This document shows positions 10,807 through 22,742 of a stretch of DNA of 64,000 nucleotides, one piece after another; position 1 is the first letter of the stretch, and each line of letters begins with the position of its first letter. The position numbers and the translations under genes are program-made. Where the stretch lies: contig OZ005690.1 in the NCBI GenBank assembly GCA_963930775.1, positions 8,416,225 through 8,480,224 of the forward strand, written 5' to 3'. The DNA is from Cliona cf. orientalis. Taxonomy: Eukaryota > Porifera > Demospongiae > Clionaida > Clionaidae. Below the pieces are notes generated by a model, which saw only the letters and a program-made list of their open reading frames with translations, did not search any database and was not told the DNA's origin.

Positions 10807-13800
10807 TTAGTGCTTCCTATTGTATTTCTTCTTAGTTAGAACACCATGTAGGTTTACTTTGTCCTTTCTGTAATGCTCAGTATTCTTCGTTGCATCAGCA
10901 ATAATCAGTTTTGCCACGCTTCCTTGGTAGTTAATCGCGGACAAGTGACCTCCAGCATTGAACTTGAAGCGGCCGAACAGACTTTCAACCACACTGCCAT
11001 TGATTCGCACTGGGACTATGTAGTATCCAGGGTATCTGGCCAGAAAGTCTTGACACAATCCAATGAATCCTGTCACAGTCAGCTGGAGAAGGTCCCAAGT
11101 CTGCAATAGGGGAATAGCAGGTGTACATGAGAGGAGGTGGTTGGTATATGTTACACACATTGTACCTAATTAAAGCACACCCAGTTATCAACACTTACGG
11201 AGGAAATTAACACTTAGTACCTAACAGACAATACACTAGCTGTACCTGCCAGGCTAGAAATGTTGTTTGCCTATCATCAGTGATGTCACAACCTGCATGT
11301 ACAAAATTAATGTAAATCTGTGAAATGTAGTCAAAGTTAAGGAATTTTCATCATACCTGATTTTAAGGCCTCATCACACCATCCTTCAAAAAATTTGAAG
11401 CCAGATTCAATATTTTTTAGAGCAGGGGAATCAAGGTCAGATATAGGTTTCTGTGAGAGTAGACCAGTCTCAAAGATGCTATTGAGTGCAACAAGATATG
11501 CCAGAGTGGCCTTGTCGTAGTCCAACGTAGACCCTCTTTCTAGAGTGCAGTCCAAGTGGGTTTGTATTTCAGCTATGACCTTCTCTTGCTACATGTATAC
11601 ATCATCATACATGTGAATAATAGACATACATGTAACACTTGCATGCAATTATCAGCTGATATTCCACGTATGCATGTATGTAGTAGTGTCACATACATGT
11701 ACCTGCATAATCTTTGCTGGAGTGACATTCAGACGGGTCCATGAATCACGGTATATGTACCGAGACTTCATTCTTGGAATCGTCACCATCTGACCCTTCT
11801 GTGACCTCTCCACTTCTCTCTCCCAAAGCCTTTCTATGGTCTTCCAACCAAAAAAAGTGCCTCCTTTGAAAAAATGCTTTGTTTTCTCAACTCCAGAATT
11901 GTATAACACAGACACTAGACTCTTCAACTGCGCAACAAGTAAGTGTGAATGTACATGTACATGTGGCATACACATCAAACTATTTTACCTCATGTGATGG
12001 GCATACAATACACCAAGTGCGCCATCCTGAGAAGGGATTAGTGAATGATGCAGAAATAGATTCAGTTCCAAATTTGCCAGTGTGTCCACTCAGCTTCTTG
12101 AATAGTGCTTGGTTCCAACTTGCGCCATCACCCACAATCGCACCCACATGAAAATTGTATGTTTCAAATACCAGCATTGCATCAAAGAGACAGGCAAGTG
12201 TGAACTTTGCATCGAATCCATCAGAGCTGGTATAATGAGGCCCAACTACATCAAAGCTCCCAGTGAGATCTCGCCATACGAACTGCAGTATGTACCGTGT
12301 CTCTTGAACCTTTTGAGCATCGTCAAGAGAGGTGTAGACGTCTTGTAGTGCTGGAAGATCGCTAGGTGTCATTGCAACTCCAATAATCTGATTGTTCTTC
12401 GAATTCCACACGACTTTCCCTTGCACACGAACTTCATCAAATATCAGTATTCCATATCCTTGGGGCTGGTGATGTCCTCCAGACACCTGCTCTTTCTTGT
12501 ACTTCTCATATAACTCGAACTGGGCAGCAATTTGGCCCTCATTCGCACCTGGCTCACTCCTTTCATTCGACAGGAAAGCTTGCAAACTCGATCTGTTGGG
12601 TAGCTGAAGAATGCCAAGATTTCGTACTGCTTCAAATGCTGCTGGGCTCCGGGAATAGATTGCCAATGCTGAAGGTACATGTAGTTTGACACGTGCACAA
12701 CATACATGTATTATGCATACTTGTAATGTCATGTAGGTTAATCACATACCTATTCTGTATGTAATCGTGCTCCACCTGTTACCCTTTGAGCCTGTTACTA
12801 TATCAAAGAAAACCAATAACCACTTGATCATAATTACAATTAATGAACAAACTTACTGTTACTTTGTTGGTCCTTAAAAAAGGCAGCCTTCTCCTTAGCA
12901 TTATTCCATACCGCTCTCAGCAATTCACCACGACCTTCACCAGAGTTTTCTGCTTCACCAACCATGCTGTCAAGCGTCGATCGAGCAACTTCACTTTCTT
13001 CTAAGCCATTGATGAGCTTGGTTAGCTCTTCTCCTTGTGTGTCTGTCAAAGAAACACCTATGTATTTGAACCATAATTATTTTATCGATAACAATATTAT
13101 TATTCAAGATAACAGCTTGTTTACTTGTTGCATCAGAAATCTTTTTTACTTTGCGAAGTAGGTCATGCCTCTCCCTCACAAGTTTCTTGCGACGTTTGTC
13201 TTGGCTGTCTGGGCTCAACTTGCTCCAACCATAGTTGGACGAAGGGTCTGTTCTGTTTACCTTGGTCTCAAAATCAAGTAAAACCGCACGTTTAGCCATT
13301 GTTTGGAGATGTTGATGAACCTGAAACGTGCATACACACATGCTAATCAGTAGTGAAATAGAAATGGTGAAGATACCTTTTTGCATTCATTGCAAACATC
13401 ATGTAGTTTATGCAGTAAATTCAACCGGCGATTTGAAGGATTATGCCAAAGAATACATTGGTTAGATTCATACCGAACAATAGGCTCACGGATGATATGA
13501 ACTTCACTGCTCTGAAAACGGATGACACTCTGCTTGTCTTCATAGTCACTCACACACAATCCAGGGCAAAGGACGTATCCAGAATCTGGAAGGAGCATCC
13601 TCACCACCGAATTGAACTCGTCATTTGAGTGAATGATTCCTGTATTAATAGTGTGTTTGAATACCATTACCTGATTTACGTTTACACGTAGTACTGACCT
13701 TTTGTAATAGTGCGAGAAAATGGGAAGAGCACTTGGATTTGGTAGATTCCCATATCAGATACAATTATGCGAGCACAATTGGTAGGGCCTATGGTAGGAT

Positions 13801-14470
13801 GAACCACGACAGAGGGAGATACCACTTCAAGCCAACATTTTCCTCCTTCAATTCCTGAACTTTCATTAAGGTGAATGTAGCGGTACTTCAGTGAAGGAAA
13901 TTTCTCTTGTACATTCGCTTCTAGAGTTGGTAAAAGCGGATGGTTATCTTCAGAAATAGCCTCTATTTGATGCACTTCTCCTGCAGTTATCCCTGGACTT
14001 GCTTTCATTAGGACATCTCCCTTTGTGGCAGACTGCTGAGGCAGTGATTTGAATAATGATCTTGGTGTCACCGTGTCCACTGTACCTTGGGTAACAGACC
14101 CCACAAATGATTTCCTCTTGTGCTCACAGCTTGGCTCTGGAGTTATAGCAGACGAGGAGTGAGCTCTCTTGCTCCTGGGGGTCGTTTCAAGGAGACTTTT
14201 CATGCTAAAACTATTTCCAGTGGCAGATGTAGTATGAGATCTCAAGTTACTTGATCTTGGAGACTTGGACAGTAGATTCTTCATGTCAAACTGAGACCCC
14301 CTCCTTCCACGAGGACTGCATCTTTTCATAAGAACACCTCTCTTTCGAGCAGGAGATGGGAACAGCTTTGCCTTTAGCAACCGCGCGCTACTCGAAGGAG
14401 TTCTCATGGCTCTATGGCTAGCTACACAAAAACTGCACAGCTGGCACCACGTGGCTGCAGGACTGTACAT
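10807..14470 (-). CDS. P-element/THAP9-like transposase
   Basis: Nine exons, all phases agreeing: 13699-14470, 13377-13639, 13125-13320, 12857-13042, 11989-12668, 11703-11927, 11357-11588, 11246-11292 and 10807-11100. The product is 964 residues, or 943 if the ATG at 14407 (MRTPSSSARLLKAK) is used. Exon 1 is serine/proline/arginine-rich and contains no THAP zinc finger. A coiled-coil-like basic stretch follows (RRKKLVRERHDLLRKVKK). The fifth exon holds the RNase H-like core, with YSRSPAAFEAVRNLGILQLP, then GILIFDEVRVQGKVVW (first acidic residues) and VGAIVGDGASWNQALF. Exon 6 gives MVTIPRMKSRYIY and LNVTPAKIMQ, resembling the P-family insertion region. The last exon has VRINGSVVESLFGRFKFNAGG, where the glutamate could be the distal catalytic acid. 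Family assignment is by motif order, not by search. Confidence 0.8.
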
Positions 14471-14610
14471 ATCTGTTTACACAGTGACATGGTGTTAAGT
14501 GGTTGATAAGCATACCAGGGCTGATAACGTGACGTCATTCAGACGTTTCGCGTTTACACGGGCTCTGCAGTAGTTCAACACTCTTATGGCTAATCTACTC
14601 TTGTATCAAT

Positions 14611-16207
14611 AGGTCTATTTTTTCTATGAATATCATTATAGCCCTCATAAATTAGCTTTTCAAAATATCATATGCGGGAGGGCGACCAGAAACACCTTAA
14701 TAATAATTGGCAAAATTTCGAAATTAGCCATGCCTATTGACAATGCACGTGCCTACTCAATGCATAATGCATGCAGGCCATATGCTTTCTGCTGGTTGGC
14801 AATGCATAGCCTCACTATTATTAAATTTCATACCCACAATGATGTAATCTTAAGCCCCGTTTATACATACAAGCTAAACCACTTTGGAATGTGCTTTAGT
14901 TGCGTTTACACGTAGCCAGCTTAGAGCGTTGACACATGGACAGTTTGTATAGCAACGTATCCTAAACCGGTTCAAACCACCTCCCAGGCGTGGTTTACAA
15001 ACCGGTTGGAAGAGGGCTTGTAGAGGGGTTTAGCGTGTTTACACTAAGCCAGCTTAAACTAAGCTGGCTTCCAAGCTGGTATTGTCAAAATAGAAACCAT
15101 ACAAATCATGTAAACTTACAGCGGTTCTAGAACATTCAGGGGTCATAGGCCAGAGTTCTGTGGTAATACATGATATATTATCTATGAATATAATTAACAT
15201 GCAAACGGCAATGAGCTGGAGCCATAGATGGGCTCCAGCTCGAGAAGTGGCCAAGAAAGCAATATCTGATGGCTACCTCCACACACTCATGAACAAATAT
15301 TTCACGGTTGGTTTAGCATGATCAATGAAGTGCTTGTCCTAAGATTTATACAAGGCGATTGCGAGTTACAATCCCCAAAGTACCGCACAAAGTGGGATAA
15401 AAACATAATAATTTTCCACTTGTATCTTCTTTCCATAGAAATATTGTTTGAAGTGGGATTTAGTCCCTGCTACCTTCGGTACTTCTATGGATGCCAGCCT
15501 GTTTAATGACATCACACTGAGGGCGTGCCCACTGTAGTTAAATTCCTTTGGACCATGTCTGTTGTTTACATCTATGCTTGATTTATGATCATGTGATATG
15601 GAGTTATAGTGTTACAAACGTGCATGTCTTCAACAGTCCTCCCAGTCCCTAATGCTGTTGAGTTTTAAGTAATGCCATCTGCTGGCTAAAATATGAAGCC
15701 CTATCGAACTGAATCAGAATGCAAGATAGCAGTTATACAAGGCTTCATTTAGGTAAGAGGTCGTTCCTACGAAAAATTTTTTACACGAAAATTTATCATA
15801 CGAAAGTTTCTTTACACGAAAATTTCCAGATCTACGGTATGTATCAAATCTGATTATTGGGGGGTGGGAGCTGTGGCCCCCATGTTCCTACTCCACTAGC
15901 TGATACACGTTATGAGAATTCATAGAATGCCAATTTCATATTATAATATTATTATACGTTAAATTGAATCATACAATTAGTAACAGGTACTGCAATAATA
16001 TTATTATTAATAACTTGTCTATATACCATTTCTGAAACTAAGATGTAATTTTACAACCACATCTGGTACCCGGTCCAGCAAAGGTCTTTTGAAAATACTG
16101 ATACCACAGTTATTGGTTCACCTGATACAGGAGTTCAGTCTTAGAAAAATTAATGAATGAGCTATAATAATATATTAATAATATTATTATTATTTTGCTA
16201 ACTGCAG
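14611..16207. other. Intergenic with degenerate repeats
   Basis: 14853-15080 contains mirrored GTTTACAC and AAACCGGTT / CAGCTTA words and is probably a decayed TIR element. 15752-15838 is a half copy of the element at 42139-42315 (shared GGTCGTTCCTACGAAAAATT). No coding exon was identified before the 5' exon of the ZU5-SAM gene. Confidence 0.45.
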
Positions 16208-16244
16208 GCAAGAAAATTTAATAACTATTGATACTACACAATCG

Positions 16245-18176
16245 ATGTCAGCTCAAGCAACTAACTCTGGTATGTACTAGCTATGTTTTTAGGGAGCTCT
16301 TCACTTACTGTTGTGCATGGTATGTATGACAACTGATGTCCATTTTTTGCAGATACTATGTGGGAGGTACCTGGTGTGGAAGCGTGCGATGAAACGAGTG
16401 TGGTTGTATACTGTTCTCAAGGTCAGCTTGTCGAGTGGAATGGCTTGAAGCTTCATATCCACGCCGGCAGCTTACCAAAGGGCTTACAACAATGTACCAT
16501 TTCCATCAAAGCTTCTCTTGCTGGGGAGTACGAGATCCCTGAGAACACTCGTCTAGTTAGTGGAGTCATTTGGCTTCGCTGTGAGCCACAGTGTACCTTT
16601 ACTAAACCTATCACAGTTGAGATCCAGCATTGCAGTACTAAACGGAACCGCTCTCAACTAAAAATATTGCGAGCATTTGGTAGTCAGATGCCCCTCCCCT
16701 ACAAGTTCAAGCCACTGGGAGATAGCTTTGATGCAAACACCTTACTGTATGATATGAAAGGTTTCTCTGGGCTTTGTACTGTCGAAGAGAACCCAATTTC
16801 AGAGAGAATGTACTACAGTCAGCTATTCTACCGCAGTTATCTTAGCAATCAACAGAGGCACGAGATTCACATACCCTTCGTTTGGAACACTGAGTTGCAC
16901 TTAAATGTAATGCAGTCATTGTTTGCATGATGCACAGTCATTATCAGTGAATATAACATACTTGCAGAATATAAGCCGGAAGTATCCGGAGGATTCTTTT
17001 CAAGCTGGTTGCCACATGGTTGTTACGGTAGAAGGAGAAGAAATTAGACTAGCACTTGATACAGCAAAGTGGACAGAAATCATGGATGGTCAGTGGGAAA
17101 TTAAATCAGTTCAACAAACGGTAAAATAATAAGATGATAATTATACAATCAAATCATTGACTCACAACGCTGTTCAACTCTTTCTATAGGTTACCAGAGA
17201 TGACCTTGACAATTTTAAACCAGGTAGAGGGTTACCCAGCTGTGTACTGGAGGCACGCCCTCTCCGTGAAGATTTCCCTCACCTTTTACACCAGATCATC
17301 CTTAATGGGGTCGAGCCACCACATCATGAAGTCATTCTATCTTACATGCCATCAACAACTAATAGAGGTTCGACCAATTGCAACCTATTATGTAGTCTCG
17401 CGCACCAGCCCCTCACCCTATCCAAAGAGGGAGAAAGGGTCTGGTCAAATGCCTATAGGGCCCGTGTCCCCGCCCACTATACAGTGCGCGCCAATCAGAT
17501 GCACGGAATAAAGTCACATGACTACACGGGTATGAAAGGAATGCAAATTAGTGATTGTGCACATGCGTGATCGTACCCAAAATAACCCCAGTACAATGGA
17601 ATGTTAATTTAATTTTGTATTTCTTATTCACGCACACCAGAAATACATGACGTCATGCATTCCTCGGTGACACGGGTCCTATACGCATTTGGCCAGACCC
17701 CTTCTCTCCATGTGCGTGAAAGGGGGCTGGGGACGAGACTACCTATTATGGTGGCATTATTGTCACGAATTATTTTTATGCACACAGATTATCCCAGTGG
17801 TGCCAGTGTGAAGCAGCCACCTACAGTTGAGACCCAAGCGGACGTGGACTCACAATCATCAACATTCTCCAAGGACATGAGTAGTGAGCAACTAGCACTG
17901 TGGTTAAGAAACAACCCCAGCCTGAGTGGGGCAGAATATGAACAAGATATCAGCAAATTAAGAGGTATGCCTGACACTGTGCTGATTGTAGTAATAATAA
18001 CAGTAAATAATATTATTGCTTTCATTGATTTAGATGCCAGAATTAATGGACATACATTCCTAAGTCTGAATGACAGTAGGCTGCAAGAACTTGAAACGTC
18101 CGTAGGATTCAAATCAACCATTATGGATATCATAGCTTGGTGTCAAAGAGTTAAAGGGAAGAGTGCCAAGGTTTAG
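16245..18176 (+). CDS. ZU5-SAM domain protein
   Basis: Six exons join in frame: 16245-16269 (start ATG, possibly preceded by untranslated sequence from 16208), 16353-16906, 16968-17120, 17190-17223, 17788-17964 and 18034-18176, giving 361 residues. Residues about 20-130 form a ZU5-like beta fold: GQLVEWNGLKLHIHAGSLPK, then LVSGVIWLRCEP and FTKPITVEIQHC. A linker follows with a second small segment (HMVVTVEGEEIRLALDTAKW). The C-terminus is a SAM domain split over the last two exons: SSEQLALWLRNNPSLSGAEY, then DARINGHTFLSLNDSRLQEL and IMDIIAWCQRV. ZU5 plus SAM or death domains is a recurrent arrangement in sponge proteins and recalls UNC5/PIDD-type adaptors. No transmembrane segment is visible, so a cytosolic signalling role is inferred. 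Confidence 0.85.
17393..17741. mobile_element. MITE, TAGTCTCG family, 9-bp TSD
   Basis: Starts TAGTCTCGCGCACCAGCCCC and ends with the inverse, GGCTGGGGACGAGACTA. It is flanked by the perfect 9-bp repeat CCTATTATG (17384-17392 and 17742-17750). It lies within intron 4 of the ZU5-SAM gene. The mirrored GGGCCCGTGTC / GACACGGGTCC words mark the inner arms. Confidence 0.85.
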
Positions 18177-19404
18177 ACCTAGACAGGTTTCGAGTTATTA
18201 TAGCTAACATCCTTCACATTTTCATCTTGCTAAAATAATTAAGTTTTGATCCTTCATTTATATTATTATATTGCAATTGGCTACCTTTACTAGACCTACA
18301 TGCATTGTACATACTGATCGTGACTGAGATCTCCATAGTGATTGTATTAATAATTATAGCTTAGTGTGCTTTCTATCCCTCGCCACAAAGTGTAGGCAGA
18401 GGGTTACTGCAATTGTTTGGCGATTTTTGTCCGTCCATCAGTCGCACAACCCTTCTTTGCTAAAATTATGGTAAGGGTCGTCATAGAGAAAGTATACATA
18501 ATATTATTATACATGTAGCATAAAGGAAGAGTGGTCATGTTAATTTCTGCCCAGTGGAGTGAGTAGTAGTGTGCAGCTGTTGCAACTTGCCAGTCTGTGT
18601 TTACATGGCACCTACCTCAACTACATGACTGATTGCCATTTTATCCTTTGCTGGTCAGTTGTTAATGCAGTGACAGTGCATGTAAACAGGCAGTGATTCT
18701 CAAGACTTGGTGCATAATTCAATTGAAGGAGGCTTTCAGTTTATAATAATTATTATAGTGACATAGCCTGGTGCCTTCTCCCAACACTTATAGAGATTCG
18801 AAGAGTACTAGAACCCTGTTTAGGTGCAGGGTATGTAGTTCAGTAGTACCATAACCCTATTCAGGTGCAAGGTATAATATAGTTTACTAAATATTCCTGG
18901 CATATTACATAGTATTATAATATACATGTATATTGAGCCATGCTATATGATATGCATGTAGCGGTGAGGGTTCTGCACTCTGTGCGTTCATAATATTATT
19001 TTTATATATATAGGGTTGCTATTGGCTATGTCAGACTATACCTTTACTACCTACGTATGTCCAGCAAATTTAAAGGATGGACATGTATAGAACTATATGC
19101 ATGTACTGATCATGATTGAGATCTCGGCTCCATAGTGATTGTATTAATTAGCTATAGCTTAGTGTGCCTTCTATTAGTATCCTGTAAATCGTTGCTTTTT
19201 TGTGATAATGCATGGGATTTAATGAACTATGTCCTATTTCTAGGCTAGGGGTTCCTCACAGTATAAGTGTTTCGGTAAACACACTTCTTGCTGTGAAACT
19301 TTAGCTATATTATTATTATAAATCCTTGAATTGGTGCTTTAATTGTTATACACATGGATATTGTGTCAAATTCAAAGTATCATAATTACAGGGGCTTTTC
19401 GTGG
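18177..19404. repeat. Intergenic with local duplications
   Basis: The stretch 18299-18375 (ATACTGATCGTGACTGAGAT...) is repeated imperfectly at 19098-19176. 18520-18610 (GAAGAGTGGTCATGTTAA..., GTGTGCAGCTGTTGC) is repeated at 20776-20990, where a hairpin element splits the copy. 18377-18480 resembles the ACCCTCG...GAGGGTTACTG repeat near 33787. No gene was recognised. Confidence 0.5.
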
Positions 19405-20693
19405 TGTAAATTATGCCTGGGCCAAATACTCGTGAATAATAATAATATTTTGAATAATAGGCAGCTTCTTGAAGAAGTTGAATAATGGGCTGTTCAACTG
19501 CTCAAGGGAATACGTAGTGTGCATGCATACACAATGTGTGCTTAAAATAGAAAACTTTGTGTCATGTGACATGAGTCTATGGTCAAATGCATGGAGGAAG
19601 CACTTGAGCCAACAATTCAGATAACTAGTCATCGATCATCATTATTAATTTTTGTGAGTGTTAAAAGTTCCTTTAGCCTCAGAACATACAGTAACTCTTT
19701 GTTTCCCACCCTATACAAAATTGAGTAAACTATTGACATTAATTTTTTACTCGCAACTTACGCATGGTGAAGGTCTAAAAAAATTTTAGTAGGTAAAGGG
19801 CACTCTATAGATAAGCTAGAAATAGCACATAATTCGCTAAATTAGAGTAGGGGGCTGAGAAAAAAATTTTCACCAAGCATGGCATGCATGGCTGTGGATC
19901 AAGTTATCTCTACACTTCACGCGGAGGATAGCGACAGTGTTACATCTTTAGCTCTAATTTTTTTGAGTTACTGGGACTACTAGAAGAGCAGGAAGGCTCA
20001 AAGAATGAAGGCCTGCCAGAATCAAAAGGTATTTGCTACCCACAAGTATGGCCACCATTACCAGTTTGACTGTATAAACTATGTATGTATGTATCGGTAT
20101 GTATAACTTTGATCAGTATCCCCTAAATACTCTGTCTGAACACCGTAATTCATATTTCTGACATTTGTTCATCCTGCATTGAAACTGCTATGCTTTATAA
20201 ACCTTCAAAATTGTTCCTATCCAATTCAATAAAAATTCGTTAATAATTTGTCCAATTAATATTAGAGGATATAATTTTTTTTCTAATTAACTATTTATGG
20301 TATGATGATCCAATTGCTTCTGCTGGGTGGTATAATTCTTATAAGTACATGAAAAAAAAAATCAGGGATGTAGCATAAACAGAAGGGAAGTTATAAGGGA
20401 TAGAGTGACGAGAGGTGCGGAAATAGCAAAGTTAATTGGGAAACTAAGAGATAAAGAGATAATTTGCATATAATCTAGCACTAGTTGGCCAAAATGTACG
20501 TACATGTAGCTACATTCTGGTCATAATAATATTATTATTCATGTTTAATTTTCATTGCATTTTGTCAGCTTTTTTTAAAGAATAATAGGTAAATTTCTCT
20601 TGAATAATGGGGTAGATATTAAATGAAGAATAATTATTTAAATAATGGGCAAATAATTATAAAGAAATATTTGGCCCAGGCCTAGTGTAAATC
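19405..20693. mobile_element. Possible long TIR element, decayed
   Basis: GTGTAAATTATGCCTGGGCC followed by AAATA at 19405 is mirrored at about 20671-20693 (TTGGCCCAGGCCTAGTGTAA). Both are flanked inward by AATAAT-rich sequence. The interior of about 1.2 kb is AT-rich with no coding support. Confidence 0.4.
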
Positions 20694-20791
20694 CCTGTGC
20701 TTAATATAATATAATAGCTAGATGTATGCATGTGTATCTTAGTGTACATGCGTTTATAATAATACTGATGGGTGAGGAAGAGTAGTCACAT

Positions 20792-20915
20792 TAGTCTCGT
20801 GAACCAGATCACTCCCTCTGCAGTGCTGGATGTACTGCATCACCAGCACGCAGAGGGAGGTGATGCAATAGCTACATCCAATGCTGTGATGGGAGTGATC
20901 TGGTTCACAAGACTA
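20792..20915. mobile_element. Short hairpin MITE
   Basis: 124 bp. TAGTCTCGTGAACCAGATCA is mirrored by TGATCTGGTTCACAAGACTA. A second inverted pair (CTCCCTCTGC / GCAGAGGGAG) lies inside. Ends resemble the TAGTCTCG family, but no clear target duplication was found. It interrupts the duplicated segment noted at 18520-18610. Confidence 0.65.
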
Positions 20916-21744
20916 TAATATGGTCACGTTAAGTCCTGCCCAGTGATATTATAGTAGTGTGCAGCTGTTGCCCATGCAGTCTGTGTTTAGTATACATTTT
21001 AATATCAACGTGCGGTTTGCATGGCGCCTATTGGGGTTAATGATATTATGCATGCCATGAAAGGCCATGTGGGGTCAAAAATAGTGCATGTCTATGTATA
21101 GCTACAACTGTATCTTCTAGTGTAAGTTAGCTATTGATAATAGTTCTATCTATAGTACCATTGTAAAAAAAAAAGAGCTGAGCTTCATATTGATACCCTT
21201 GAAGACTAAGCGTGCTGAGATGACCGATGTAGACATGAACCAGTTTCAGCCACATAATATTATTATGGCTGATGGCATTTTTGAATTTGGGCCTAATCTG
21301 TAACACTCACACCAGCGCTAGGGGACTTGGTTCACTAGACTAAGTAGGTAAGTACCAGAGCAGTTACTCCACTGAATCCCGAGTCTTCCAGAGTCACTCA
21401 GCCACCATGAGCGCTCAAGTTAAAAATCTAATTTTATCACTTTAGCCTGTTCTATTTTCTTGGTATTAGCTAGTTACACTGTCAACTAAAGAAAATACTA
21501 AACTTTAGCTACTAAACTAGCTAGCTATAGCTAGCTATGTTGTAGCTAGCCAATGACATCGTGCCTCCTGATGGTTGAAGCTCATGCAGTAGCTATGCTC
21601 TGATGGCCTGGCCAATTACAGTACAAGTAAAATTTGTGTGACTGCTATTATCAGATTCTACTATTCATTACTGTGCCGTGTTTATTTAATAATTAAATTT
21701 TGATCAATTCACACATGTCAATGTAGTATAATAGATCTAGTTTT

Positions 21745-22742
21745 GTCTTGTACTGTGTGTTGGTCACACCTTACAATTCTCTGACTTGTATTTAATCAAT
21801 GGTGTGATATAATCTGTTATAGGTCTGGCTAATTGTGAACTCAAGATTAGTGAAAAGAAGAAAATTTTAGATTGAACTTCCCGTCATCGTGAACCAACAT
21901 CAGGCCATCTAGGTGTGCGGAGAACTCTAACAGAGAGATTTATGTGCCATGGATGGGAGTTTCTAAAGATGTCAACAAGATGGTAAAAGATTATTATTTT
22001 TGTATAATTATATACTAGTCTACAAGAGTTTAATTATCTTTTGCAATCATTGACAATTGCTAACAGATTTCTGTATGGACAATGTATATTAGGTAGTCAT
22101 TAGGCAGAGAGTAGGGTTTAGGGTTTGGGTTTGAACAATAGGGTTGGTATTGTTTGGGTGGGGTTAATTGGGGAAGGGGTCTCCAAGGTCATATAGAAAT
22201 CTGTCAGCATTGAATTGCTCGACAGGAAAAATTAAAAAAAAAACAAACAATGACTGTATTCCCCCAAATCCTGTGTGTGCAATAATTGATCTTGATCAAC
22301 TACTAGATCCACAGCCAATTAAGTACGAATGGCAAGTGGATGGAGACCTGTCTTTATACCCTGACCGACGCAGACAGAGCTATTCTGTTGAGCCCTGTGG
22401 GATGGTTGAATGACAATCTCATCGTAGCTGCACAAAATCTTTTGAAGAAGCAGTCTTTGATGCCAGGATTTCAGGACACATGTCTTGGACAATCATTGGG
22501 CTTCGAAATCCAGCGACTCAGAGAATTCATACCAATTCTTCATAATATGATGGACATGGCCAATAGCTAATGATAAGCGGTGCTATCACAGAAAATGATG
22601 TACAGGAGATACATGTGTATGACAGCATGTACCCTACTGTTGGGACGTACACTAAGAAGCATATTGCATCAATTGTGTCGGCAAGCGAGAAGAATATTGA
22701 ATTGAAAATGATGAATGTGCACTGAAGCCAAGGTGAACGAAT
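21745..22742 (+). pseudogene. Ulp1-like/PHD gene fragment, copy A
   Basis: First unit of a tandem duplication (period about 998 bp). It contains fragments of an Ulp1-like cysteine-peptidase-type sequence: NDNLIVAAQNLLKKQSLMPG and GFQDTCLGQSLGFEIQ (about 22405-22520). Reading is broken by stops and frame changes (a stop follows MVE at 22413). Such proteins are often found near or within transposons in invertebrates. There is no continuous ORF, so it is annotated as broken. Confidence 0.6.

Larger units (their letters stand above)
9352..14602. mobile_element. P-superfamily DNA transposon, apparently intact, two genes
   Basis: The terminal inverted repeats are about 79 bp (9352-9430 and the inverse of about 14525-14603), starting CAAGAGTAGATTAGCCATAA, with a single mismatch. 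The flanks share TATCAAT (9345-9351 and 14604-14610). If the adjoining G is counted, the duplication is 8 bp (GTATCAAT), the size made by P elements. Inside are an accessory gene on the plus strand (9591-10799) and a nine-exon transposase gene on the minus strand (14470-10807). They converge with 7 bp between stop codons. Both spliced frames are free of stops, so the copy may still be active or recently was. Superfamily assignment rests on transposase motifs plus duplication length. Confidence 0.8.
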
